Shown piece after piece: positions 55,656 to 63,786 of a stretch of 64,000 nucleotides of DNA. The stretch covers positions 868,001 to 932,000 of the forward strand of contig NZ_CP027228.1 of assembly GCF_002998925.1 (NCBI RefSeq), in the 5' to 3' direction. The stretch comes from Mogibacterium diversum (GTDB lineage: Bacteria; Bacillota; Clostridia; Peptostreptococcales; Anaerovoracaceae). The notes under the pieces were generated by a model. The model was not told the origin of the DNA. It ran no database searches and was given only the letters and a program-made list of their open reading frames with translations. A program made the position numbers and the translations under genes. How positions within the stretch are numbered: position 1 is the first letter of the stretch; the number at the start of each line of letters is the position of its first letter.

Positions 55656-55734
55656 GCACATCATCCTCCTAATTAACAGTTAAATCTTCATCTCCTTGTA
55701 ATTGCTAATTTTAGAAAGCTTATTTATGTGAATT

Positions 55735-56034
55735 TTATTTTTGAAATCTATCAAACCAAGTTAAAGCTTCCTGAATACCATTTCGATTTAGGCTATAAAA
55801 AATAAAATTCTTATATTTTCTTTCTGTAACCATATCTGCTTTTTTTAGTATCGCTAAATGATACGAAATTTTTGAATTTGGTAAAGCAAATTTATCTGCA
55901 ATATCCCCTGCAGATAACTCTCCATTATTCAATGCATTTAATATATCCAGTCTTATCGGATCGGATAGAGCTTTAAACTTATCATAATAATCCATTAGCT
56001 TAGCCTTTCCATAATCTATTTCAATTTTTTTCAA
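55735..56034 (-). CDS. ArsR-family winged-helix regulator
   Basis: A 99-residue regulator: KFKALSDPIRLDILNALNNGELSAGDIADKF and the recognition helix ALPNSKISYHLAILKKADMV. It lacks the CVC metal motif of ArsR/SmtB in the third helix, and looks more like SdpR-type autorepressors. It is divergent from mobC, so it may control mobilization. Codon use matches the element. Confidence 0.85.
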   Translation of the reverse strand: MKKIEIDYGKAKLMDYYDKFKALSDPIRLDILNALNNGELSAGDIADKFALPNSKISYHLAILKKADMVTERKYKNFIFYSLNRNGIQEALTWFDRFQK

Positions 56035-56201
56035 AATAATTATAACATCATCACAGGACTTAACTCAATAACTATTTCAATTTTTTTAGAAATAGTTTCC
56101 TGAATACGCTGACATTAACTTCTATACTTGGTATAATTAAGACACAAACTCATATCTCGCTTAACGCTTGTTTTACAAATCATTCTTATGTAGCAAGCAC
56201 A

Positions 56202-56221
56202 GTAAGTGTGTACCCACTTAC
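56202..56221. other. Candidate origin of transfer (oriT) inverted repeat
   Basis: GTAAGTG (56202-56208) and CACTTAC (56215-56221) are exact inverted repeats with TGTACC between, about 108 bp upstream of mobC. Nick regions of MOBP-type relaxases have a similar TAAGTGCGCCCT-like core next to an inverted repeat. The nick position is not known. Confidence 0.55.
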
Positions 56222-56232
56222 GAAAAATCGAT

Positions 56233-56265
56233 GAAGCAACCCCTCGTGGAGTTGCTTCTTTTTTT
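56233..56265 (+). terminator. Terminator between oriT and mobC
   Basis: GAAGCAAC (56233-56240) pairs with GTTGCTTC (56251-56258), followed by a T run to 56265. Its position before mobC suggests an attenuator or the end of a short RNA in the oriT region. Confidence 0.7.
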
Positions 56266-56328
56266 ATCAATTTTAGCTTGTTAGGGAGTACCCTAAGACC
56301 CCAGATTTTATGAAAGGAAGTAACAAAT

Positions 56329-56688
56329 ATGGCAAATAGAATTAGAAATATTCAGCTGAAAATAAACTTAACAGAAGAAGAAAAAGCACTTTTCAAAAAG
56401 AAAATGAAGATGGCAAAGTGTAAAACAATGAACCATTTTTTAAGAAAAGTAGTATCTGAAACAGATATTTATGTTGTTGATTTACAGCCCTTTAGAGAAA
56501 TTCAAGGATTGCTTTTTAGGTATGCAAGTAGCGTCAACCAAATTGCTAAACGAGTTAATTCGACTTGTGTTATCTATAGCGATGACATAAAAGATATGCA
56601 GTCCCAAATTGAACATCTATCAAAAGAAATATGGCAAATACATTCCCTACTGCTCAATAAAACTACCAACAAAGGAGATGACATATAA
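56329..56688 (+). CDS. mobC: Mobilization protein MobC (relaxosome accessory)
   Basis: The 119-residue protein has an N-terminal ribbon-helix-helix-like part (RNIQLKINLTEEEKALFKKKM) and PFREIQGLLFRYASSVNQIAKRVN, the conserved MobC core. It binds oriT beside the relaxase and helps open the nick site. GAAAGGAAG lies before the ATG. The stop is directly followed by the relaxase GTG, so the two are coupled. Confidence 0.9.
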   Translation: MANRIRNIQLKINLTEEEKALFKKKMKMAKCKTMNHFLRKVVSETDIYVVDLQPFREIQGLLFRYASSVNQIAKRVNSTCVIYSDDIKDMQSQIEHLSKEIWQIHSLLLNKTTNKGDDI

Positions 56689-58020
56689 GTGGCAATTACA
56701 AAAATACACCCTATAAAATCTACACTTAATCTTGCTATTGATTATATTACCAACGAAGAAAAAACCGATGAAAAGATTTTGGTAAGCACTCACAACTGCT
56801 TTGCTTCTACTGCTCATACTGCTTTTATAAAGACAAGAGAAGATAACAAAGTGAGTGGTTCTGTACTTGCAAGACACCTTATTCAATCTTTTCTACCCGG
56901 TGAAGCAACGCCCGAAATGGCACATCAAATCGGTCTTGAACTGTGTAAAAAGATATTAAAGGACGAATACGAATTTGTACTATCTACTCACATAGATAAA
57001 GGGCATATCCACAATCACATCATATTCAATAATGTAAATATGGTTACAGGCAAGTGCTACCAGTCCAACAAGAGAAGCTATCATCAAATTAAGTATCAAA
57101 GTGATAAACTATGCAAAGAAAACAACCTATCTGTTATTGATGAGTTCTACGAAACTTATAGGAAGAAATATAAGACTAATGGAAAGTCATGGTATGAAAA
57201 TGACCAATTTAAAAAAGGTACTTCTTGGAAAAGTAGACTTCAATTTGATATAGATAGAGCTATTAAACAATCCAAAGATTGGGATGATTTTATAAAGAGA
57301 ATGGCTGCCCTTAATTATGAGATCAAATATGGAAAACACATTGCATTTAAGCACAAGGACAAAGAAAGATTTACAAGAGCTAAAACTATTGGAGAAGATT
57401 ATACTGAGGATAGATTAAAAGAGCGTATCTTAGATAATGCTAATCAAAGAACCTATGCTGTTAAAAAACGTATCGGAAATATTATAGATATTGCAAATAA
57501 TGAAAAGATAAAATCAAGCAAAGGCTACGAGTATTGGGCTACAAAACATAATTTAAAAACTGCAGCCGATACTGTGGTTTTGATGCGTGAAAAAGGATTT
57601 AAGTCTATCTCCCAGCTTGATGAGTTCATTAAAGAAAGCGCATTAAAAAGACAAAATATACAGGATCAAATCAAAGTTGTTGATAACAAAATTTCAACTC
57701 TATCAAATATTATGGAACAAGTTCATACCGTAAAATTGTATCGTCAAATCTATCTGGAATATAAGAAAGATCCATCAGACAAAGCTTTTTTTGAAGAGCA
57801 TAAATCAGAAATTACACTCTATGAAAATGTTCTTTTAGACCTAAAAAAATATTACTCAAAATTTCCAAACTCCAAGGATATTTTGAAAGAGCTTGATTCA
57901 TTGCATGAAAAAAAGAATACCCTAATGCAAGAGTATTCTTCTTCAAAATCCGATATGAAAGAACTGTATCAAATCAGAAAAAATTATGAAAAATATATGA
58001 GTATGGAAATGGAGAGATAG
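56689..58020 (+). CDS. mobA: Relaxase MobA (MOBP-type, relaxase/mobilization nuclease domain)
   Basis: Start is GTG at 56689 right after the mobC stop. The catalytic Tyr is Tyr19 (AIDYITNEEKT), and the metal-binding histidines lie in HIDKGHIHNH (residues 101-110), the HxDxxHxHxH motif III. The C-terminal half is helical and may contact the coupling protein. 443 residues, typical of mobilizable elements. No coupling protein or type IV genes are seen within the window, so the element probably uses a helper, unless the genes are beyond 64 kb. Confidence 0.93.
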   Translation: MAITKIHPIKSTLNLAIDYITNEEKTDEKILVSTHNCFASTAHTAFIKTREDNKVSGSVLARHLIQSFLPGEATPEMAHQIGLELCKKILKDEYEFVLSTHIDKGHIHNHIIFNNVNMVTGKCYQSNKRSYHQIKYQSDKLCKENNLSVIDEFYETYRKKYKTNGKSWYENDQFKKGTSWKSRLQFDIDRAIKQSKDWDDFIKRMAALNYEIKYGKHIAFKHKDKERFTRAKTIGEDYTEDRLKERILDNANQRTYAVKKRIGNIIDIANNEKIKSSKGYEYWATKHNLKTAADTVVLMREKGFKSISQLDEFIKESALKRQNIQDQIKVVDNKISTLSNIMEQVHTVKLYRQIYLEYKKDPSDKAFFEEHKSEITLYENVLLDLKKYYSKFPNSKDILKELDSLHEKKNTLMQEYSSSKSDMKELYQIRKNYEKYMSMEMER

Positions 58021-58196
58021 CTTTTATAAATCTTTTATTGCATATGTTTACTATATTTATGGAGAATTCTAAGTGAGTTAACTTTTAGAGAATTAATTTT
58101 AAATTTAAAATATATTTTTGTAACACATAGGTATAAGAATATGATAATCTATCTGATTTACTAATTTTGAAATAGTTCATTTTAGCTCACACATAG

Positions 58197-58234
58197 TTGA
58201 CTTTAGACTAAAAACAGGTTATAATTAGTCTAAA
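58197..58234 (+). promoter_or_regulatory. Consensus promoter with overlapping 10-bp operator repeats
   Basis: TTGACT (58197-58202) and TATAAT (58220-58225) are 17 bp apart, a near-perfect sigma-A promoter. TTTAGACTAA (58202-58211) and TTAGTCTAAA (58225-58234) are exact inverted repeats flanking the spacer and the -10 box. A bound AbrB-like dimer would block transcription. Confidence 0.72.
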
Positions 58235-58256
58235 ATCAGGTTGAGGAGGAAGCCAT

Positions 58257-58439
58257 ATGAAAGACGAAGAATTAATATATCTTGACACTTATGTACTACA
58301 AAAAGACATGAGAATACGAATGCCCAAGAGCATTTTGGAAAATCTAAATATAGAAAAAGGGAAAAGTAAATTCAAAGTTTATTATGACCAACTTAATGTT
58401 CAACTTATTCTTAGGGTTGATGAAGATGAAAATAAATAA
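58257..58439 (+). CDS. AbrB-like (SpoVT/MazE-type) DNA-binding protein, likely controller of the R-M genes
   Basis: The 60-residue protein has the swapped-hairpin sequence YVLQKDMRIRMPKSILENLNIEKGKSKFKVYYD and TGAGGAGGAAGCC before the ATG. It lies 19 bp upstream of the methyltransferase gene, which has GAAAGGATAATATT before its ATG. The position matches C proteins of restriction-modification systems; the operator overlapping the promoter supports autoregulation. Family assignment is by fold pattern only. Confidence 0.7.
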   Translation: MKDEELIYLDTYVLQKDMRIRMPKSILENLNIEKGKSKFKVYYDQLNVQLILRVDEDENK

Positions 58440-58458
58440 GAATTGAAAGGATAATATT

Positions 58459-59598
58459 ATGAAAAAACAGTATAAAGTCGGAAGTTTGTTTGCCGGTGTA
58501 GGTGGTATTTGTTTAGGCTTTATGAATGCCCAAAATCCAGATGCTGAATATATAATGAGCTGGGCAAATGAAATAGACGAATTTGCGTGTGAAACATACA
58601 GAACAAACTTTAAACATACGTTGCTTGAGGGTGATATAAATATGGTTTTACATCCTGAAAACAGCGATAATATTGAATATTACTCACAGTTACATGAGAA
58701 GATTTTGGCAGAACCAATCGATATTTTAAATGGCGGATTTCCTTGCCAGGCATTTAGTATTGCTGGTGAACAGAAAGGTTTCAATGATGAAAGAGGAAAT
58801 CTGTTTATGTCATTCATTGATTTGATAAGCCAGCTGGATGCAAAGTTTGGAAAGAAACCTAGAATTCTTTTTCTAGAAAATGTTAAAAATTTAAAGGCGC
58901 ATGATAAAGGTAGAACTTATCAGGTCATCAAAAGCAAACTAGAAGCAAGTGGTTATATAATCAAAGAGATGGTTCTAAATACGATGCTCTACTCTGATTT
59001 GCCACAAAACAGAGAGCGTATTTATATCATTGGTTTCTTGAATAAGGAAGATGCTGATCAGTTTACCATGTTTGATAACTTGACTCCTTTCCAAAAGAAA
59101 AAAGGAACAGAAGAAAGAGCTGAAGATGTAAAAAAGATAATTGATTACTCCGTTGAAGATAAGTCATATTTTTACACTAGGGAGAGATATCCTCACTATT
59201 TTGTTACGGAGGCGGAATTCAAAGAACTGGAAGGTGAAAAGAATATCCGCATCCATTTAACAGAAGCAATTACAGAAATGTACCAGTTTTATCAGCTTAG
59301 AAGAGGTCAGTATGTTAGAAAGAATCAATCCGATGTTTGTCCAACCTTAACGGCTAACATGGGAACTGGAGGGCATAACGTTCCTTTGATTCTGACACCA
59401 AGCGGTATAAGAAAACTGACTCCTGCAGAAACATTCAAGTTACAAGGATTTCCAGTCGGAAATGGATATTGTTTACCTACAACTTATAAAGGAAAGGCGT
59501 ATGGAAATAGCCATCTTTATAAACAGGCGGGAAATGCAGTTTCAGTTCCTGTGATTACACTTATAGCAGAAGAAATATTGAAAATTATTTCGAAATAA
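58459..59598 (+). CDS. DNA (cytosine-5)-methyltransferase
   Basis: The 379-residue enzyme has all principal C5 motifs in order: motif I SLFAGVGGICLG (residue 9), motif IV GGFPCQAFSIAGE with catalytic Cys96, motif VI ENVKNL, motif VIII LPQNRERIYIIGF, then a target region, motif IX and motif X QAGNAVSVPVI. It protects DNA of the cell from the restriction enzyme encoded in convergent orientation downstream, probably the Bsp6I-like protein. The recognition sequence cannot be read, though Bsp6I would suggest GCNGC. Confidence 0.95.
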   Translation: MKKQYKVGSLFAGVGGICLGFMNAQNPDAEYIMSWANEIDEFACETYRTNFKHTLLEGDINMVLHPENSDNIEYYSQLHEKILAEPIDILNGGFPCQAFSIAGEQKGFNDERGNLFMSFIDLISQLDAKFGKKPRILFLENVKNLKAHDKGRTYQVIKSKLEASGYIIKEMVLNTMLYSDLPQNRERIYIIGFLNKEDADQFTMFDNLTPFQKKKGTEERAEDVKKIIDYSVEDKSYFYTRERYPHYFVTEAEFKELEGEKNIRIHLTEAITEMYQFYQLRRGQYVRKNQSDVCPTLTANMGTGGHNVPLILTPSGIRKLTPAETFKLQGFPVGNGYCLPTTYKGKAYGNSHLYKQAGNAVSVPVITLIAEEILKIISK

Positions 59599-59601
59599 CA
59601 A

Positions 59602-59642
59602 ACAGCCAGAATGAGAGATTTTCATTCTGGCTGTGTTTTTTT
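59602..59642. terminator. Bidirectional terminator between methyltransferase and restriction operons
   Basis: ACAGCCAGAATGA (59602-59614) and TCATTCTGGCTGT (59622-59634) form a 13-bp stem followed by GTTTTTTT. Confidence 0.88.
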
Positions 59643-60195
59643 AATCAACGAGACTTATTTTCTTAACAGGTTTAAGACCTTTTTCTCTAATTATTCTTGA
59701 TTGCATAGAAAAACGTGGACGTCTTCCTTGTGCCTGCTGGTCAGCAAAAGTTTCATTCTTTTTCTGATTTAAAACTAAACTGTATACATCGGCAGAATCT
59801 ATTTCATAGAAATATACATTACCATCTACATAACCATTTGGGGCAAAATCTGCATAGTATAATAAATCCCAAGTTGAGGTAGGTCCGAAAGAAGTGCAAT
59901 CATTAGGAATAGATGCAGATTTAACTTGAACTCCTTCATCTGTTGCTTTGATGACACAGTCATAAGAGTGTGCGCCTGGATCATTGTTAGTACGAACAGC
60001 ATCAAAAGCAATGCAGAACAAGGCTTCACTGAAAACATCAGGGACATTTAACCCACGCCCTTTAAGAGATTTTAAATCGGCGTTAATATCTAACCATTTC
60101 TTAAATATGCTTTTCAATTTTTCAAAGTCATTTTGGTCAAAGTCATCTCCTGTGATAATTGTTCCATCCTTTAATCTTACTTTGTAGTCTTTCAT
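59641..60195 (-). CDS. Bsp6I-family type II restriction endonuclease
   Basis: The 184-residue protein has the layout I recall for Bsp6I-like enzymes (GC^NGC): VFSEALFCIAFD, YDCVIKATDEGVQVKSASI (D then QVK, a PD-(D/E)xK variant), TSFGPTSTWDLLYYADF and QAQGRRPRFSMQSRII. It is the last gene of a tight four-gene minus-strand operon (2 bp after the previous gene) and convergent to the C5 methyltransferase. Family assignment is by memory of its motifs. Confidence 0.7.
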   Translation of the reverse strand: MKDYKVRLKDGTIITGDDFDQNDFEKLKSIFKKWLDINADLKSLKGRGLNVPDVFSEALFCIAFDAVRTNNDPGAHSYDCVIKATDEGVQVKSASIPNDCTSFGPTSTWDLLYYADFAPNGYVDGNVYFYEIDSADVYSLVLNQKKNETFADQQAQGRRPRFSMQSRIIREKGLKPVKKISLVD

Positions 60196-60197
60196 TA

Positions 60198-61355
60198 TTA
60201 TTTTCCTCCGTTTATTATTATTTCAAGTGAATTTTTTAATTGTTCTTGATAATCATCAATGTGTGTTATTAAACTCTTTTGCATAAAATACTCGACACCG
60301 TTATTAGAACTGCGGTCAAGCATAGCAAAGTCAACCTTGTAAATCGAATCAGCTTGGAGCTGATGCTCGTTTAATCTAATAGATTTATTAGTCTTTATAT
60401 ACATAGAACTATTAGATTTTTTAATTATGCTTACTGAATTAATATCGTCCACATAAAAATCCAATGTTCTATACAAAAATGCATTTGATGACCCACCACG
60501 TGAGTTTTTTGTATAATACGGTATCTTTTCGGATGTATATCCCTCATACCACTTATCTGAAAATCTGTATAAACCAATTTCTGTTCTATTGCAGTATTCT
60601 GATAACGGGATTTCTTCAGAGGCCCCGGCAGGAACTCTTGTTTTTTTCTCTACTCCATTTATGTATTGAACACTTACAGTACCTTCACAGAAAGTAGCAG
60701 AATTCATGAAAGCTTCGGCTGTAGTAACTTTGAGTAATGTGACAGTTCCGATTTCATAATTGTTAATGTTAACAATGTCTATTCCTTGCAATCTACCAGC
60801 AGAATTAGAAACAATAAAAGAATCATCATCCATTACAAGATTGCTATGGATTGAATCCTGGAAGATTGAAGCATCAAAAAACGGTAACAAATAATCAATT
60901 CTTAGTTCACTTTCAGCCATTACAAGATATTTGCCATCGTAATCCTGATTTCTAAGTGAAATCATTTTTTGAGGTTTCTTGAAGGTTTTAACTTCAATTT
61001 GAGGCATATTGTCTACAGGAATCCATCGTTCATTAAAAACTGCAAATGGTATAGTACCGTTAGGGGTTCTGATTCCTATTACATCTGGTGCTATTCCTGC
61101 TGTTTTAGGATCATACAAATAAAAGTCTGAAATGATTTCAGAGGACTGACCATTTCTCACTTCCGGAAGTATAATTTTATTGAAAATAATACTTTCAGGA
61201 ACGGTGTTAATCCATCTGTCAAAAATACCACCCATCAAGTCGCCTTTGGAACTTAACGCCCCTTGCATTGAACCGCTTGTTTGCTTTTGTATGATTGCTG
61301 TGATGAAATATATCGACTTCAGTATGTCATTTTTGTTTATTGGTATAGTAATCAT
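60198..61355 (-). CDS. Hypothetical protein with PD-(D/E)xK-like core, restriction cargo
   Basis: The 385-residue protein contains GIAPDVIGI and, about 28 residues on, MPQIEVKTFKKPQKM, a PD-ExK spacing and sequence that fits a nuclease core. A beta-rich C-terminal part follows. TAAGGAGGATAT precedes the ATG, and gaps of 9 and 2 bp link it to its neighbours. I do not know the family. It could be a second nuclease, or a partner or specificity subunit of the Bsp6I-like enzyme. Confidence 0.6.
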   Translation of the reverse strand: MITIPINKNDILKSIYFITAIIQKQTSGSMQGALSSKGDLMGGIFDRWINTVPESIIFNKIILPEVRNGQSSEIISDFYLYDPKTAGIAPDVIGIRTPNGTIPFAVFNERWIPVDNMPQIEVKTFKKPQKMISLRNQDYDGKYLVMAESELRIDYLLPFFDASIFQDSIHSNLVMDDDSFIVSNSAGRLQGIDIVNINNYEIGTVTLLKVTTAEAFMNSATFCEGTVSVQYINGVEKKTRVPAGASEEIPLSEYCNRTEIGLYRFSDKWYEGYTSEKIPYYTKNSRGGSSNAFLYRTLDFYVDDINSVSIIKKSNSSMYIKTNKSIRLNEHQLQADSIYKVDFAMLDRSSNNGVEYFMQKSLITHIDDYQEQLKNSLEIIINGGK

Positions 61356-61364
61356 ATATCCTCC

Positions 61365-62111
61365 TTATCCTCGGTCTATAATGAAACTGTTCAAGTTTCT
61401 CATATCACCTGATTGAATGTAATAGTTTGATGCATCCATTCGAGTCTTACCGTTAAGCATAGAACCGCGTGGAAGAATATAGTTTTCGTTGATTATCTGA
61501 ATTAAGTCTTCTCTGGTTGCATATCCCGGTATATCAAACGTCCAGCTTTCTGCCATGATTATTTGTTTAAGGATTGCTTCATTAATGCTATCAGAATATA
61601 AAAATCTATTTCTTCTCATAACGTCTTCACAGAATGGATTCATTCTAATTAAAAATGTATAGTCATACCCATGACCATTAGGTAGATAATTTGCTTGTTC
61701 GTCCCAATCATATTCTTCTAATAAAAGAAGATTCCCAAAAGACTTTGTTGATTTAATTGAAACTGATTCATCGCCGATTGTTAAATCAACAGAATCCCAC
61801 TCGCCTAAACCGAAAACACCTAAATCAGGTTCACTTACATTAATGCCACTATTAGTCAGTACGCAAAAAAGAGCATATTCTGCAAGCTTACCTTGGAATG
61901 TATTCGCAAAGATTTCTCCATTTCGTCTTTGATGAGTTCCACCTGTTCTGTGTGCTCTGTGTTCTCCGCCTTGCCCGAAAGTCATTTGATATGCAAAATC
62001 AAATACTGTTTCTACTAAGTCTGGATTTAGTGTTCCTAGTGGAGAGAACGGTACATGGCTATTTATGTAGTATTCGTTAGCACGTTTATCAAGATAGTTA
62101 AAATCTGGCAT
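61365..62111 (-). CDS. Hypothetical protein with nuclease-like core
   Basis: The ATG at 62111 has AAAGGAGATTTTGATT upstream, so I prefer it to the TTG at 62117. The 248-residue protein has QGKLAEYALFCVLTNSGI, then WDSVDLTIGDESVSIKST, resembling E...D-x(n)-SxK of PD-(D/E)xK folds. It belongs to the same tight operon, 9 bp from the next gene. No family is known to me. Confidence 0.6.
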   Translation of the reverse strand: MPDFNYLDKRANEYYINSHVPFSPLGTLNPDLVETVFDFAYQMTFGQGGEHRAHRTGGTHQRRNGEIFANTFQGKLAEYALFCVLTNSGINVSEPDLGVFGLGEWDSVDLTIGDESVSIKSTKSFGNLLLLEEYDWDEQANYLPNGHGYDYTFLIRMNPFCEDVMRRNRFLYSDSINEAILKQIIMAESWTFDIPGYATREDLIQIINENYILPRGSMLNGKTRMDASNYYIQSGDMRNLNSFIIDRG

Positions 62112-62128
62112 AATCAAAATCTCCTTTG

Positions 62129-62779
62129 TTATTTATACAAATGGAATTCTTCCTTTGTTAATCCTGAATCTAATGCACGGTATAAATATCTAGAAGCAAT
62201 AGAGGAGTAAGGTTTCCATTTTTTACATTTGTTTCGTATTGATGTATCTGAACGGTCAGTTGTCTTATAAAGCCACTCGTAGGATTGTAAGAAAGCAGCA
62301 TCGTTTGTAGGTAAGATATCCATTCGGTTAAGAACAAATATCAAATACATATTTGCTGTCCATTTTCCAATTCCCTTGAATGATGTTAGGTGCTTAAAAA
62401 CATCAGAGTCATTCATTTCTTTTAATGAGCCAAAATCTAATTCACCATTAAGAACAGCATTAGTAACACTTCTAATAAAAGATACTTTAGAATTTGCAGT
62501 TCCGATACTTTTAATTTGTTCATCGGATAATTTGTTCACCTTTGAAGGTGTGACTTCGCCATCACATAAATCTACTAATCTGGAGAATATTTTATTTCCA
62601 GCTTTGATAGATAGCATTTGCTCTATGATTTCATGAATAAGAAACTCATAAGGATCTTCATCATAAATCTCATACGTAATGGAACCAATCATAGATATTA
62701 CTTTTGCTAATCGTTTATCTTTCTTGCAGAGGTATTGAATTTCAGGTGAGCTATTATCAAGTATTACTATTTCACCCAT
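62129..62779 (-). CDS. HhH-GPD DNA glycosylase (AlkA-like)
   Basis: The 216-residue enzyme has the helix-hairpin-helix FKGIGKWTANMYLIFVL followed by MDILPTNDAAF, in which Asp of LPTND is the catalytic Asp of the superfamily. There is no [4Fe-4S] cysteine motif, unlike Nth/MutY. GGGGGAAAGTT precedes the ATG. It is the first gene of the restriction operon. Glycosylases such as the MIG type next to C5 methyltransferases remove T from T:G mismatches after 5-methylcytosine deamination; an analogous role here is inference. Confidence 0.82.
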   Translation of the reverse strand: MGEIVILDNSSPEIQYLCKKDKRLAKVISMIGSITYEIYDEDPYEFLIHEIIEQMLSIKAGNKIFSRLVDLCDGEVTPSKVNKLSDEQIKSIGTANSKVSFIRSVTNAVLNGELDFGSLKEMNDSDVFKHLTSFKGIGKWTANMYLIFVLNRMDILPTNDAAFLQSYEWLYKTTDRSDTSIRNKCKKWKPYSSIASRYLYRALDSGLTKEEFHLYK

Positions 62780-63042
62780 AACTTTCCCCCTTTATTTTTC
62801 ATTCATTTTCTTTCACAATCGCAGAAATATCACTTACATACATTAATGTAGAACTGATACTCGTCATTTCACATAAATTAGGGCTTATGTTATTAATTGC
62901 CCTATGTTTTCCTTTTTTGCTGAATTCAGACTTTAAAATCAAATATAACTTTTCATTGTGATTTTATATTTCAAAAACTATTACCTTTTATTATACCAGC
63001 CATGAAAAATCTATTCCAGAGCTAATTTTCATAAAAAAATAA

Positions 63043-63068
63043 TCGGTGTAGCTCGAGGACTACACCGA
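63043..63068 (-). terminator. Terminator after the SSB-like gene
   Basis: TCGGTGTAG and CTACACCGA form a 9-bp stem, followed on the minus strand by a run of seven T. Confidence 0.85.
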
Positions 63069-63074
63069 CATATT

Positions 63075-63734
63075 CTATCTCTCAGTTTCCTTTGAAGCTT
63101 CTTTCCTCTCAATAGATTTTGCTTTTTCTTCAGCTTTATATTTTTTTATTGCCCCAAGTACAGATTCTTTCTTTTCTTCTTGGTTTTTCATCTGTTCCTT
63201 TGCTTTCAAAAGCTTAGACGATAGGATTCTAATATTAGTATGCTCTTTTCCATTATCGTCAATGGATGTTCTTACCTGACCAAAAATCTTTACAAAGTCA
63301 CCTTGCTTAAAATTCTTTGGTATATCTCCCTTATCTCCATAAGCCGAACAATTTGTATAAGTCTTATTTCCCTCATCATCTTTTGACACAACCGAGAAAT
63401 TAACTACTTTAAAGGCTTCTCCATTTTTGTTTTCTCTATCAATTGTTTCAATCTCACCTACGACATTCCCAACAATGTTCACCAGATTATTATCTTCTTT
63501 TTCGATTGCTACACTTTCTTTAATCTGTCCATTTTCTCTAAGTTCATCAATCAAATAATCAAACTCATCATTAAGTAAGCTCATACTGTCATTATCCATA
63601 TACTCCTGGTATAACTTGTCCAAGGCATCTTTATCATTAATTCCTTTTTCAAAACTAATTAGTGCCTTTGCAAAATCTTCGTGATTTTCGTTTGCCATTT
63701 GTTCTAGGGTATTTCTCATTTCATTGTAGTTCAT
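63075..63734 (-). CDS. Element-encoded single-stranded DNA-binding (OB-fold) protein
   Basis: ATG 63734 with GGAGGTATATT upstream. An N-terminal helical half is followed by an OB-fold (LVNIVGNVVGEIETIDREN, FKVVNFSVVSKDDE, FKQGDFVKIFGQVRTSIDD) and a charged tail with KKESVLGAIKKYKAEEK. SSB-like proteins of this kind are common in Gram-positive integrative elements, where they support DNA transfer. It is 52 bp after the preceding element gene. Confidence 0.78.
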   Translation of the reverse strand: MNYNEMRNTLEQMANENHEDFAKALISFEKGINDKDALDKLYQEYMDNDSMSLLNDEFDYLIDELRENGQIKESVAIEKEDNNLVNIVGNVVGEIETIDRENKNGEAFKVVNFSVVSKDDEGNKTYTNCSAYGDKGDIPKNFKQGDFVKIFGQVRTSIDDNGKEHTNIRILSSKLLKAKEQMKNQEEKKESVLGAIKKYKAEEKAKSIERKEASKETER

Positions 63735-63786
63735 AATATACCTCCATTTTTCTACTAAAAATGAAAAGGAGCTTGTAATAAGCCCC

